From Halobacillus massiliensis (lineage in GTDB: Bacteria > Bacillota > Bacilli > Bacillales > Halobacillaceae): a DNA stretch of 64,000 nucleotides. Where the stretch lies: NCBI RefSeq assembly GCF_900166625.1, contig NZ_LT800499.1, positions 2,632,357-2,696,356 on the forward strand. The letters are read 5' to 3'. Position numbers and translations under genes: made by a program. Shown piece after piece: positions 7,216 to 14,346 of the stretch; within the stretch, counting starts at the first letter, position 1; every line of letters begins with the position of its first letter. Under the pieces are notes generated by a model that worked only from the letters and a program-made list of their open reading frames with translations, did not search any database and was not told where the DNA came from.

Positions 7216-9948
7216 TTATTCCTGACCTGCTTCAGCTAGGCGGTTCTCGATTTCTGCCATAATAGATCCTGCTTCTTCCCAGTTGCCGTTGGATAGAGCT
7301 TCCTGATACTGATCAAACATACCAGAAATTTCCTGAAGAATTTCTTCTGATTGAATCATTTCCTGCGGATCAGCTGGTTCTGCCTGCTCATCCTCTTCCC
7401 CGCTTTCCACCTCAGGATCGATCCGTCCGAGCATAGTTTCTAACGCATCATCAAATGTCGGCTCCATGACGATCTCATCCCCATAAGCTAAAATTACCTG
7501 TTTAACTTCTGGAAGAGACGTCTCATTAGATGATTCTATATAAATAGGTTCTACATACATCACAGTATCTTCGATCGGAATTGCTAATAAGTTTCCTCTA
7601 ATTACTTCAGAACCTCCCTGTGACCAAAGGTTCAGCTGCTGAGATATCGAACTATCCTGATTGATTCTGTTTTCTATCTGCTGAGGTCCGTAAACATTGC
7701 GTTGTTTAGGGAATTGGTAAACGAACATTTCCCCATAACCATCGCCATCATTTCTAACGCCCATCCAGGCAATCATATTCTGTCGGTTTCTAGGAGTATA
7801 GGGCATCATTAGAATGAACTCTTCCTCGTCGTATTCTGGAAGTTTCATTGTTCCGTAATAAGGCTCCATGGTTACATCTTCGTTAAAATATTTTTCTGTC
7901 GGGAACTGCCAGAAATCTTCCCTGTTATAAAAAACTTCCAAATTCGTCATGTGATATGTTCCATACATTTCTGACTGAATCTTAAACATGTCGATAGGAT
8001 AACGGAAATGATTGCGCACATCATCTGGTATCTCTTCCGTTAATAAATCAGGGAACATTTTTTGATATGTCTGCACTAAAGGCTCTTCAGGATCCACTGC
8101 GTAGAAATTCACTTCTCCGGTATAAGCATCTACTTCAACTTTCACTGAATTTCGGATATAGCTTTCGTCCCCTTGATGAGGTTCAGAATATGGATATCGT
8201 TCAGCCGTTAAATAAGCATCAATCAACCAGGCAAGACTTCCATCGTCACGAACGAAAATATAAGGATCTTCATCATAGGTGAAAAATGGAGCGATCCTTT
8301 GAACACGTTCCATAACATTACGCGTATCAAGCAGCTGGCTGTCTTCATTCAGCTGGTTAGATACGAGCATTCTAAATGATCCTTCATTAATCGCAAACAG
8401 CAGACGGTTTATTCCACTTAAGGGTATTCCGCTGTCGGCTTCGTAACGCGTAGACATATTCTCATCTCCAGCTGGATAATCAAATTCATCTACTTCACTG
8501 TTCACAATTACGTTTTGTGAGTTCTCTTCACCAAAATAAATCTCAGGACGATTAACGTCTAGGACTCCTTCTGGCGGAAGGTTTTTAAGAATATATTCTG
8601 GCTGACCTTGTGAAGTAATTTCATTGACATTACTCATCGCTACGCCATAACCGTGAGTATATCTTAAATTCTCATTCACCCATGTTTTTGCCTGGTCAGG
8701 CAAATCAGCCGTGTTTAACTCCCGTGCCCCAATGAATACTTGCTGATATTCTCCATCAATATTATATCTGTCAATGTCTATATCATTGTATCGATAATAT
8801 GTTCGGAATGTCTGAAGCTGGTTGTAGATATCAAGAATCGGCCGGGCATCGTTTATTCTGACATTATCAATTGTCTGCTGGTTTCTTTCAATCATACTCT
8901 GATCGAGACTCTGATTACCTGGATGTTCTCTCACATCGATATTAGCCAAATCATAAGCTGTTCTAGTAAATTCCAGGTTGTGCTCTAAATAGGGGCTCTC
9001 TCTTGAAAATTCGTTAGGGGAAACGACGTAATTCTGTACAATGATTGATGCGCCTTGTGCAGCGATTAGTACAATGACATAAGCAGCAATAGGATAAATC
9101 ATTCTCCTTACATTTCCCCGTGTCAATATTAATATCATCCATACTGCGCAAATAACGGCGACCGCCGCCAGAACGTAAGAGGCCGGATTATTCAAGACTT
9201 TGTCTGTATAGCTCAGACCATGTACGACGCTACTTTGAAATAAGTTTACTTGATTCGTTAATAACGATTCATAAGGCTGCATAATATGCATAGCCGCTAA
9301 CATTAAACCAATAAATCCTAGCGTTGTCCCCATATGCAGCTGAGCCATCCGGCTCAAGCGGTACATATTAAATACAGAATAAAAACCCGTTTGAACGAGC
9401 AGCAAAACAACAGCCAGACCAAGGAGGGTAAATACGGTAAACTCTAAAAACGGAAGAATAAACATATAAAAAGAAATATCCATCCCAAAGTGAGGATCCT
9501 GTTCGCCAAATGAAGCACGATTAAGAAATTTCAGCCAAAGTTCCCAGCCTACCCCTTGTACGATACTGCTTCCGATCAGACCCACAAATAAAGCTATCCC
9601 TAAAATCGAAAGCCTGCTCCATTTCTTTGACTGAACGACAGCAGGCAGCTGTTCCGGCTGAAAGTGCCCAAGATAATTTCTTCGGACCCAGGATAAAGTC
9701 CAGTAAGTCGCCACAAAGAATAAGAGAAACCCTATGCCTCCAAGCAGCACCTTACTTCCCAGGATCGTTATATACACTTGCTTAAACCCAAGGGTGTCCA
9801 TCCATATGTAGTCTGTAATCCACGACAACGATAACCATCCTATAAAAAGAATGATTAATAGCAGACTAAAAACCTTCCCTATAATAGATAAAGTCTTTTT
9901 AGCCAGTTGTGTCTGCTTTGGGCGGAATGTTTTTGTTTTTTTATCCAA
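7216..9948 (-). CDS. UPF0182 family large membrane protein
   Basis: A 910-residue protein of the UPF0182 (COG1615) family, typical length. The first 330 residues hold about seven hydrophobic helices, interrupted by loops; residues from about 335 form a large, hydrophilic and probably extracytoplasmic domain with motifs such as G-Y-G-V-A-M-S-N and Y-T-P-R-N-R-Q-N-M-I-A-W-M, which are strongly conserved in the family. The last 70 residues are acidic and low-complexity. The start is a TTG at 9948 behind GAGGGGGAGA; the nearby ATG is out of frame. It is monocistronic. The biochemical function of the family is unknown to me. Three evenly spaced ACGT boxes lie upstream. Confidence 0.9.
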   Translation of the reverse strand: MDKKTKTFRPKQTQLAKKTLSIIGKVFSLLLIILFIGWLSLSWITDYIWMDTLGFKQVYITILGSKVLLGGIGFLLFFVATYWTLSWVRRNYLGHFQPEQLPAVVQSKKWSRLSILGIALFVGLIGSSIVQGVGWELWLKFLNRASFGEQDPHFGMDISFYMFILPFLEFTVFTLLGLAVVLLLVQTGFYSVFNMYRLSRMAQLHMGTTLGFIGLMLAAMHIMQPYESLLTNQVNLFQSSVVHGLSYTDKVLNNPASYVLAAVAVICAVWMILILTRGNVRRMIYPIAAYVIVLIAAQGASIIVQNYVVSPNEFSRESPYLEHNLEFTRTAYDLANIDVREHPGNQSLDQSMIERNQQTIDNVRINDARPILDIYNQLQTFRTYYRYNDIDIDRYNIDGEYQQVFIGARELNTADLPDQAKTWVNENLRYTHGYGVAMSNVNEITSQGQPEYILKNLPPEGVLDVNRPEIYFGEENSQNVIVNSEVDEFDYPAGDENMSTRYEADSGIPLSGINRLLFAINEGSFRMLVSNQLNEDSQLLDTRNVMERVQRIAPFFTYDEDPYIFVRDDGSLAWLIDAYLTAERYPYSEPHQGDESYIRNSVKVEVDAYTGEVNFYAVDPEEPLVQTYQKMFPDLLTEEIPDDVRNHFRYPIDMFKIQSEMYGTYHMTNLEVFYNREDFWQFPTEKYFNEDVTMEPYYGTMKLPEYDEEEFILMMPYTPRNRQNMIAWMGVRNDGDGYGEMFVYQFPKQRNVYGPQQIENRINQDSSISQQLNLWSQGGSEVIRGNLLAIPIEDTVMYVEPIYIESSNETSLPEVKQVILAYGDEIVMEPTFDDALETMLGRIDPEVESGEEDEQAEPADPQEMIQSEEILQEISGMFDQYQEALSNGNWEEAGSIMAEIENRLAEAGQE

Positions 9949-9992
9949 CCCATCTCCCCCTCTCGCTTACTATTGTAAGGTCTATTACTTTA

Positions 9993-10019
9993 TACGTAGC
10001 TTAACGTAATATATACGTA
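9993..10019. promoter_or_regulatory. Three helically phased ACGT boxes upstream of UPF0182 gene
   Basis: ACGT cores at 9994-9997, 10004-10007 and 10015-10018; the outer two sit in palindromic TACGTA. The spacing is 10 and 11 bases, so all face the same side of the helix. They lie about 45-70 bases upstream of the TTG start, where the promoter should be. No known regulator is assigned. Confidence 0.35.
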
Positions 10020-10181
10020 TAACTGTCCCTCTTACCTTACGAATGACCTTCTCCTTTTGTTTCACTTTTTTATTTATTTTGTTATGTAAAAATATGGATA
10101 TTATTTTCCCATTAACATGACCGTATGATCTGTACACGGAACGTAAATCCTATAAACAGCCTTGATTAAGGAGGGATTCAA

Positions 10182-10364
10182 TTGCAGGTACAGAGAGCTC
10201 AGGAAATCGCCGATTCTCCCGTAATGGCTGATGTAACATATAACGCTCAGCCCATTTATATTCAGCATGTTGACGAAAAAAATCTAACAGCACGTATCTT
10301 TCCTCTGGATAACCCCGAAGAGGAATTAGAAGTATCTTTGAACGAACTAAAAGAAAATCATTAG
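10182..10364 (+). CDS. sspH: H-type small acid-soluble spore protein
   Basis: A 60-residue minor small acid-soluble spore protein of the SspH family, made in the forespore and packed in the spore core. The family signature is clear: an N-terminal Q-R-A-Q-E-I-A-D-S-P, then Y-I-Q-H-V-D-E near residue 27, A-R-I-F-P-L-D-N-P near 36 and a charged E-L-E-V-S-L-N-E-L end. The start is a TTG 7 bases after AAGGAGG. It stands alone, followed by a compact terminator. A forespore sigma-G promoter is expected from family knowledge, but I could not identify one confidently in the 230 bases upstream. Confidence 0.93.
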   Translation: MQVQRAQEIADSPVMADVTYNAQPIYIQHVDEKNLTARIFPLDNPEEELEVSLNELKENH

Positions 10365-10365
10365 T

Positions 10366-10389
10366 AAAACCACCCTAATAGGTGGTTTT
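10366..10389. terminator. Terminator shared by sspH and the convergent NAD-binding gene
   Basis: Stem AAAACCACC / GGTGGTTTT with a 6-base loop; T-rich on both strands. Confidence 0.8.
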
Positions 10390-10390
10390 C

Positions 10391-10921
10391 TTATGGGTTC
10401 ACACGGCCAATATTTGAAGTAGCCCGCGGTGAATGCATGGCTTCATAAACTCCTGAAGAAATTTCAGAATGGGTAAGCCAGCGCATATGATCTTTTTCCA
10501 TGACGTGTCCTAATATCACTTGTTTATATGTACACAGCAGACCGGTCTTAGGGGAAAAATTTTGAGCGGGGTTTCCTGCCCTGCTCCCCTTTACATGAAT
10601 GAGCTCCCATTCTCTTCTCTGAACGGACGAAAAAAGATTACACATCTCCTGCAGGGTGTGATACCCCGTTTCGTGAAACCATGCGACTACTTTCTGAACC
10701 GGTCTCTGCCCGCTAATCTTACTTACTTTATTAATAAAGTATTCAGCATTTGTATAATCTGCTGATATAATATGGAGTTTAGCTGGATGTTCAGCCTGCT
10801 CCTGAACTCTCTTCAGCTTCGTTAAATTTCTGCCAATCACAGACACAGTCTGGCCTTCTTTATTTAACTTTAAGGCTAGTTCTTTCAGCATTCCGCTCCC
10901 GCCGATTATTAATATATGCAA
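10391..10921 (-). CDS. Short Rossmann-fold NAD(P)-binding protein
   Basis: A 176-residue protein starting with I-L-I-I-G-G-S-G-M-L, a dinucleotide-binding G-G-x-G-M pattern at residues 6-11, followed by an R-N-L-T-K-L segment where the adenosine ribose is bound in short-chain dehydrogenases. The rest has no Y-x-x-x-K catalytic pair that I can see, so it may be a binding protein or an atypical oxidoreductase. The start is a TTG at 10921 close behind GGGGGAGG. It is convergent with sspH and stands alone. Similar short proteins annotated as short-chain dehydrogenases occur in Bacillaceae; the role is not known. Confidence 0.75.
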   Translation of the reverse strand: MHILIIGGSGMLKELALKLNKEGQTVSVIGRNLTKLKRVQEQAEHPAKLHIISADYTNAEYFINKVSKISGQRPVQKVVAWFHETGYHTLQEMCNLFSSVQRREWELIHVKGSRAGNPAQNFSPKTGLLCTYKQVILGHVMEKDHMRWLTHSEISSGVYEAMHSPRATSNIGRVNP

Positions 10922-11000
10922 ATTCCTCCCCCTTTCTATGATTGTCCTCTCAAACAGTAGACCATATCTTCTTATGTTTCAACTATAACAATAATAAAAA

Positions 11001-11030
11001 TAAGCCTGAAGAGATTACTCTTCAGGCTTA
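11001..11030 (-). terminator. Terminator of the 45-residue protein gene
   Basis: Perfect 13-base stem TAAGCCTGAAGAG / CTCTTCAGGCTTA with a 4-base loop; on the minus strand it runs into TTTTTATTATTG. Confidence 0.8.
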
Positions 11031-11037
11031 TCACTTT

Positions 11038-11175
11038 TTATTCAAAATCGTCCGGGTTTTTCTCATCACTTATTCCGCGCTTACCATCCATCCGGCTTTT
11101 TTCCTCCGGTGTATGCGCTGACGAGATAATATTGCCTTCTGCATCATATTGAATCTTTTCTTTCTTATCCTGCAT
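11038..11175 (-). CDS. Small hydrophilic protein, 45 residues, unknown
   Basis: A short reading frame with strong translation and termination signals: AGGAGGT lies 9 bases before the ATG at 11175, and a strong hairpin terminator starts 8 bases after the stop. The product is very hydrophilic and rich in Lys, Glu and Asp, with the pattern Y-D-A-E-G-N-I near residue 10 and H-T-P-E-E-K near 21, and it has no membrane segment or cysteine. I do not recognise a family. Proteins of this size and composition are common in Bacillaceae, some of them sporulation-linked, but no function should be assigned. Confidence 0.75.
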   Translation of the reverse strand: MQDKKEKIQYDAEGNIISSAHTPEEKSRMDGKRGISDEKNPDDFE

Positions 11176-11289
11176 TTTTAGAGTACCTCCTGTTATTGAT
11201 GTACTCTTATCGTTCCAAATTCCTTATATTTTAATCTAAATAATATACCTAATTACACACGTCCCTTTAAATACAGTATGTTAACACAG

Positions 11290-11949
11290 CTAATTCATTT
11301 CACTTGTACTCGTAATTTCCACATCATTTAAAGCCTGAGAAGCCAATCGGTCTGCTTCCCTGTTTTGCTTTCTGGAGATGACATTATAAATAGGATTTAT
11401 CCCCATTTTCTTCATTTTTCCTTCGATCCGATCCGCCCAGTCATTTAGATCCTTTTCAAGCGTTGGCCACTCACCTTCCAACTGATTTAGTACGACTTGA
11501 GAATCTCCAGAGAACTCTACAGTTATATGATGAATGTTCAACAGGTCAAGCTCTGATAAAGCAAGATGAAGAGCTGCATATTCTGCTTCATTATTAGAGT
11601 TCAGTTGTTCCACTAAAGCATTTTTACGAAGGCGGAATGATTTTCCATTTTGATCGTAATAAACGACACAGCCTAAACCTGATTTTCTCGTTTTTAAATC
11701 ATATCCGCCATCAAAGTATACCTTTATGTTATGCGGCTCTGTCTGGATCCCTTTTAAATATTCTCTTAATTCCTTGAAACTCCAGGGATTCCCGCTTAAC
11801 GAGTCAATAAATTCCAGATGCTTCACACGGCCAGTTTTTTCGAAATCTTCAGCGACTATCAGCGCTTTTTCTGCTTTCATTTCATCCGATCGAAACATCG
11901 TCATTAAACCTTTTGGAGTAACGTATGTAATCTCCATTCTCACTTCCAT
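11290..11949 (-). CDS. RNase H-like (RVT_3/RNase HI fold) protein with N-terminal extension
   Basis: A 219-residue protein. Residues 72-210 have the RNase HI fold with all four expected acidic residues: Asp in V-Y-F-D-G-G, Glu in N-N-E-A-E-Y, Asp in S-G-D-S-Q-V and Asp in N-R-E-A-D-R. It could therefore cleave the RNA strand of RNA/DNA hybrids. The first 70 residues are a separate, family-specific extension of unknown role. The start is taken as ATG 11949 (MEVRMEI) because GAGGTG ends 6 bases before it; an in-frame GTG at 11958 overlaps that site. It is a single gene. Related Bacillus proteins are annotated as RNase H-like or reverse-transcriptase-like; activity is not established. Confidence 0.85.
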   Translation of the reverse strand: MEVRMEITYVTPKGLMTMFRSDEMKAEKALIVAEDFEKTGRVKHLEFIDSLSGNPWSFKELREYLKGIQTEPHNIKVYFDGGYDLKTRKSGLGCVVYYDQNGKSFRLRKNALVEQLNSNNEAEYAALHLALSELDLLNIHHITVEFSGDSQVVLNQLEGEWPTLEKDLNDWADRIEGKMKKMGINPIYNVISRKQNREADRLASQALNDVEITSTSEMN

Positions 11950-12253
11950 GTAAAACACCTCTGCTTATAAATAATTTATTAGTAAACTTCCCTCTTTTTT
12001 AACAAATTAATTATCCATAAAATCCCTTTTCATTCAGCAATCAATAAGCAAATAAACAAGACTTTTGTCAAGTTTTAAAACTTTATCTGAATAATAATAA
12101 ATAAATCGTTTTTTTAATAATAGTTACCGTATATGGGTATTAATATATCATATAACTTGTTATGATATAGATAGTCTCATTATAGTGAGATAAGAAATCA
12201 AACTTCGGTAAAAGTTATCTCGCGAATATAAAATGGGGCACTGAGGCTATATT
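11950..12253 (+). other. Intergenic region with structured leader of the 58-codon gene
   Basis: AT-rich, no gene of its own. A possible -10 (TATGAT, 12161-12166) precedes two overlapping hairpins: TCTCA/TGAGA at 12175-12190 and a larger one joining GAGAT (12187-12191) to ATCTC (12217-12221) with an inner AACTT/AAGTT stem. They share GAGA, so only one can form at a time. No T-run follows them. Confidence 0.45.
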
Positions 12254-12430
12254 ATGCTTTATAGAGTCGTAGGTTTAATGAAAGGCGGCAGTCTCGTATC
12301 TTTCTGTCAGGAAAATGAGGAATATACCTTTTCGACTAGGGCAAAGGCTCAGAGCTTCTTAGAGAATATAAAATCTGAACAGGTTTTACCTTCAAACTAT
12401 CAGCTTAAGATCGAAAAAACGATCCACTAA
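12254..12430 (+). CDS. Small protein, 58 residues, unknown
   Basis: A short frame with GAGG 7 bases before the ATG and a strong terminator 20 bases after the stop, so it is probably a real gene. The product starts L-Y-R-V-V-G-L-M-K-G-G-S-L-V-S-F, contains one Cys, and has a middle S-T-R-A-K-A-Q-S-F-L-E-N pattern that looks like a short beta-beta-alpha fold. It has no signal peptide or membrane helix. I do not recognise the family. The long structured leader suggests that its expression is controlled at RNA level, but this is inference. Confidence 0.7.
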   Translation: MLYRVVGLMKGGSLVSFCQENEEYTFSTRAKAQSFLENIKSEQVLPSNYQLKIEKTIH

Positions 12431-12450
12431 TATAAGATGAGCAGCTCTTA

Positions 12451-12481
12451 AAGGACGCCGATAAAAGGCGTCCTTTTTTAT
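12451..12481 (+). terminator. Terminator of the 58-codon gene
   Basis: Stem AAGGACGCC / GGCGTCCTT with a GATAAAA loop and TTTTTTATTT. Confidence 0.85.
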
Positions 12482-12518
12482 TTGTTTTCAAAACATCATA
12501 TTCAGATATAACTCAACT

Positions 12519-12560
12519 AAAAGAAAAGCCCAATTCCTGATAAGAAGAATTGAACTTTAT
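12519..12560 (-). terminator. Terminator of exosporium-like gene 1
   Basis: On the minus strand, an imperfect AAG-TTCAATTC / GAATTGGGCTT stem is followed by TTTCTTTT. Confidence 0.55.
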
Positions 12561-12562
12561 TT

Positions 12563-13210
12563 TTATCTATCGGGAGACGGAAATCTGGCTGCTGCAAAGA
12601 ACGGTGTACTTGACCCAGGATTATATGCTGCTAACGCTCCTGCAATAGAGCTCTCCATAAAAATTTCCACTCTGTCCCCTGCTTCCAACTGTAAAATTGA
12701 GGAAACTTGAACTGCATTTAAATTCGCTACACCAGTTCCCCAGAAATCATTGTCAGCTGCTTCATATGGATTACCATTAATTCTAATTTCAACCCTGGCC
12801 CTGTAATTCGTTTCATTGTTTTCCGGAGCGAAAGAAATTTGCCCCTGTACTAAATAAACTCCATCTCTTTTTGGAATAAAAACGGAGTTATTCGGACGAT
12901 ATTCCCCTCTTAAGTCAAACTGCTGGTCTTGATAGAATACTTTAATTTCTTCATTTGCTTCCACGCTTACACTCTCTGTTGAAACCGCACGAAATGCTGA
13001 AGCTCTAGTTGAAGTATTAAAACCATTATCTGTTCCTATATTAATGGTAGGGTTCCCGATGTTAGCAAGTTTATCTACTTGGCCCTGGAGCTGACCTTGA
13101 AGCTGGCCTTGTCCCTGTCCTTGTCCCTGACCTTGAACTTGATCTCGATCATTTTGACATTTTCTGCAGGAACCATAGTATTGGCTGTTTTCATGTCCAT
13201 ATCCACTCAT
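12563..13210 (-). CDS. C1q/TNF-fold exosporium-like protein 1 with Gln-Gly repeats
   Basis: A 215-residue protein, probably of the spore surface. The N-terminus M-S-G-Y-G-H has two Cys in C-R-K-C, then a Q-G dipeptide run (about residues 28-46), then a C-terminal domain of about 150 residues resembling the C1q/TNF jelly roll seen at the end of exosporium proteins (V-F-Y-Q-D-Q-Q-F-D-L-R-G, D-G-V-Y-L-V-Q-G-Q-I-S-F, I-F-M-E-S-S-I-A-G). The ATG at 13210 follows GGCAGGTG; an in-frame GTG at 13219 is part of that site. A sigma-K-type CATAGGATA and an AGGTTG/CAACCT hairpin lie upstream, as in its tandem paralog. Spore location is inferred from family and promoter. Confidence 0.82.
   Translation of the reverse strand: MSGYGHENSQYYGSCRKCQNDRDQVQGQGQGQGQGQLQGQLQGQVDKLANIGNPTINIGTDNGFNTSTRASAFRAVSTESVSVEANEEIKVFYQDQQFDLRGEYRPNNSVFIPKRDGVYLVQGQISFAPENNETNYRARVEIRINGNPYEAADNDFWGTGVANLNAVQVSSILQLEAGDRVEIFMESSIAGALAAYNPGSSTPFFAAARFPSPDR
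13084..13140 (-). repeat. Gln-Gly codon repeat in exosporium-like gene 1
   Basis: Repeated six-base CAAGGT/CAGGGA-like units coding for Gln-Gly and Leu-Gln-Gly-Gln. The paralog at 13998-14066 has more units, so the tract changes length in frame. Confidence 0.7.
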
Positions 13211-13238
13211 AACTATCACCTGCCTTTTCCTTTTGTAT

Positions 13239-13257
13239 AGGTTGATAGATGCAACCT
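13239..13257. promoter_or_regulatory. Leader hairpin of exosporium-like gene 1 (AGGTTG N7 CAACCT)
   Basis: A perfect 6-base stem with a 7-base loop, between promoter and ribosome site. The same stem with a different loop precedes the paralog (14185-14203), so the pairing and not the loop is conserved. Confidence 0.55.
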
Positions 13258-13261
13258 TTTA

Positions 13262-13270
13262 TATCCTATG
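13262..13270 (-). promoter_or_regulatory. Sigma-K-type -10 element (CATAGGATA) of gene 1
   Basis: Matches the mother-cell consensus CATANNNTA on the minus strand, 5 bases upstream of the leader hairpin. The flanking upstream block GGACAAA-ACCCTT is shared with the paralog at the same distance. Confidence 0.6.
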
Positions 13271-13431
13271 TAATATTTCCAAAGAGGGAAGGGTTTTTGT
13301 CCAAACTATTTTCAATATAGTGAGTCTTTCCATGTTAAAAATGTAATCTTTTATAGGATGCTGATCAGGGCGTTTCTATTGTATTTCAAATTTATAGATA
13401 GAAATTAATTCCTATAGATGGTAATTTTATT

Positions 13432-13475
13432 AAGAAAAAGCCCAGATTCCCCAAATGAGGAAGTGAGCTTTAATT
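13432..13475 (-). terminator. Terminator of exosporium-like gene 2
   Basis: On the minus strand, AAAGCTCA-CTTCC pairs imperfectly with GGGAA-TCTGGGCTTT, followed by TTCTT. It is placed like the terminator of gene 1. Confidence 0.5.
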
Positions 13476-14156
13476 TTATCTATCTGGTGAAGGAAATCTT
13501 GCAGCTGCAAAGAAAGTTGTATTGTCCCCGGGAGTATTTGCTTTTATCGTCCCAGCAATAGAACTTTCCATAAAAATTTCCACTCTGTCTCCAGCTTCAA
13601 GATTTAGAATCGAAGAAACTTGAACAGCGTTTGTAATCTCTACACCCGTTCCCCAGAAATCATTATCTGCTGCTTCATATGGGTTTCCATTAATTTTAAT
13701 TTCAACTCGAGCCCTGTAATTCGTTTCATAATTTTCTGGTTCGAAGGAAATCTGACCCTGCACTAAATAAACTCCATCTCTTCTTGGAATAAAAACGGAG
13801 CGATTCGGACGATATTCCCCTCTTAAGTCAAATTGCTGGTCTTGATAGAACACTTTAATTTCTTCATTTGCTTCCACGCTTACATCCTCTGTTGAAACCG
13901 CGCGAAATGCAGAAGCTCTTGTTGAAGTATCTAAACCATTATCTGTTCCTATATTAATGGTAGGGTTCCCGATATTAGCAAGTTTATCTACTTGACCCTG
14001 GAGCTGGCCTTGAAGCTGGCCTTGACCCTGTCCCTGCCCTTGTCCTTGCCCTTGACCCTGGCGTCTCATCTGATTAACTTGTTCTCTTAGATTCTCAATT
14101 TGGCAGTCTTTGCAGGAACAAGGGTATTGGCTATTATCATTTCCATATCCGCTCAT
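13476..14156 (-). CDS. C1q/TNF-fold exosporium-like protein 2 with Gln-Gly repeats
   Basis: A 226-residue tandem paralog of the 12563-13210 product; the two are almost the same from the Q-G run to the end (V-D-K-L-A-N-I-G-N-P-T-I-N onwards), with scattered changes near the C-terminus. It has the same N-terminal M-S-G-Y-G start, two Cys in C-K-D-C, an extra linker E-N-L-R-E-Q-V-N-Q-M-R-R and a longer Q-G tract. The start is ATG 14156 behind GGCAGGTG. Promoter, leader hairpin and ribosome site are conserved with gene 1, so the whole transcription unit was duplicated. The likely role is a structural protein of the spore outer layer, by family resemblance. Confidence 0.82.
   Translation of the reverse strand: MSGYGNDNSQYPCSCKDCQIENLREQVNQMRRQGQGQGQGQGQGQGQLQGQLQGQVDKLANIGNPTINIGTDNGLDTSTRASAFRAVSTEDVSVEANEEIKVFYQDQQFDLRGEYRPNRSVFIPRRDGVYLVQGQISFEPENYETNYRARVEIKINGNPYEAADNDFWGTGVEITNAVQVSSILNLEAGDRVEIFMESSIAGTIKANTPGDNTTFFAAARFPSPDR
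13998..14066 (-). repeat. Gln-Gly codon repeat in exosporium-like gene 2
   Basis: Six-base units coding for alternating Gln and Gly, two Q-G pairs longer than in the neighbouring paralog, and then the same L-Q-G-Q-L-Q-G-Q end. Confidence 0.7.
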
Positions 14157-14184
14157 AACTATCACCTGCCTTTTCATTTTATAA

Positions 14185-14203
14185 AGGTTGAACAATCCAA
14201 CCT
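14185..14203. promoter_or_regulatory. Leader hairpin of exosporium-like gene 2 (AGGTTG N7 CAACCT)
   Basis: Same stem as at 13239-13257 with the loop changed from ATAGATG to AACAATC. Confidence 0.55.
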
Positions 14204-14207
14204 AAAC

Positions 14208-14216
14208 TATCCTATG
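14208..14216 (-). promoter_or_regulatory. Sigma-K-type -10 element (CATAGGATA) of gene 2
   Basis: Identical to the element at 13262-13270 and at the same distance from the shared upstream GGACAAA-ACCCTT block. Confidence 0.6.
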
Positions 14217-14281
14217 CACTATATTTACAAGTGAAAGGGTGTTTGTCCGATTCTTTTGATTTTGTTGAGCACATTCTATGC

Positions 14282-14310
14282 TTGTCACCTATCATGAAAT
14301 GAAGTAATAT
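14282..14310 (+). promoter_or_regulatory. Sigma-A-like promoter of rlmN
   Basis: TTGTCA, 17-base spacer, TAATAT. Predicted transcript start near 14317, 30 bases before the ATG. Confidence 0.45.
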
Positions 14311-14346
14311 AGGAATAGCGATTTTTTTTAATAGAGGAGCGTATGT

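Noticed and set aside
13084-14066. CRISPR-like or minisatellite array
   Set aside because: The repeats are six-base coding units for Gln-Gly inside two genes, without spacers.
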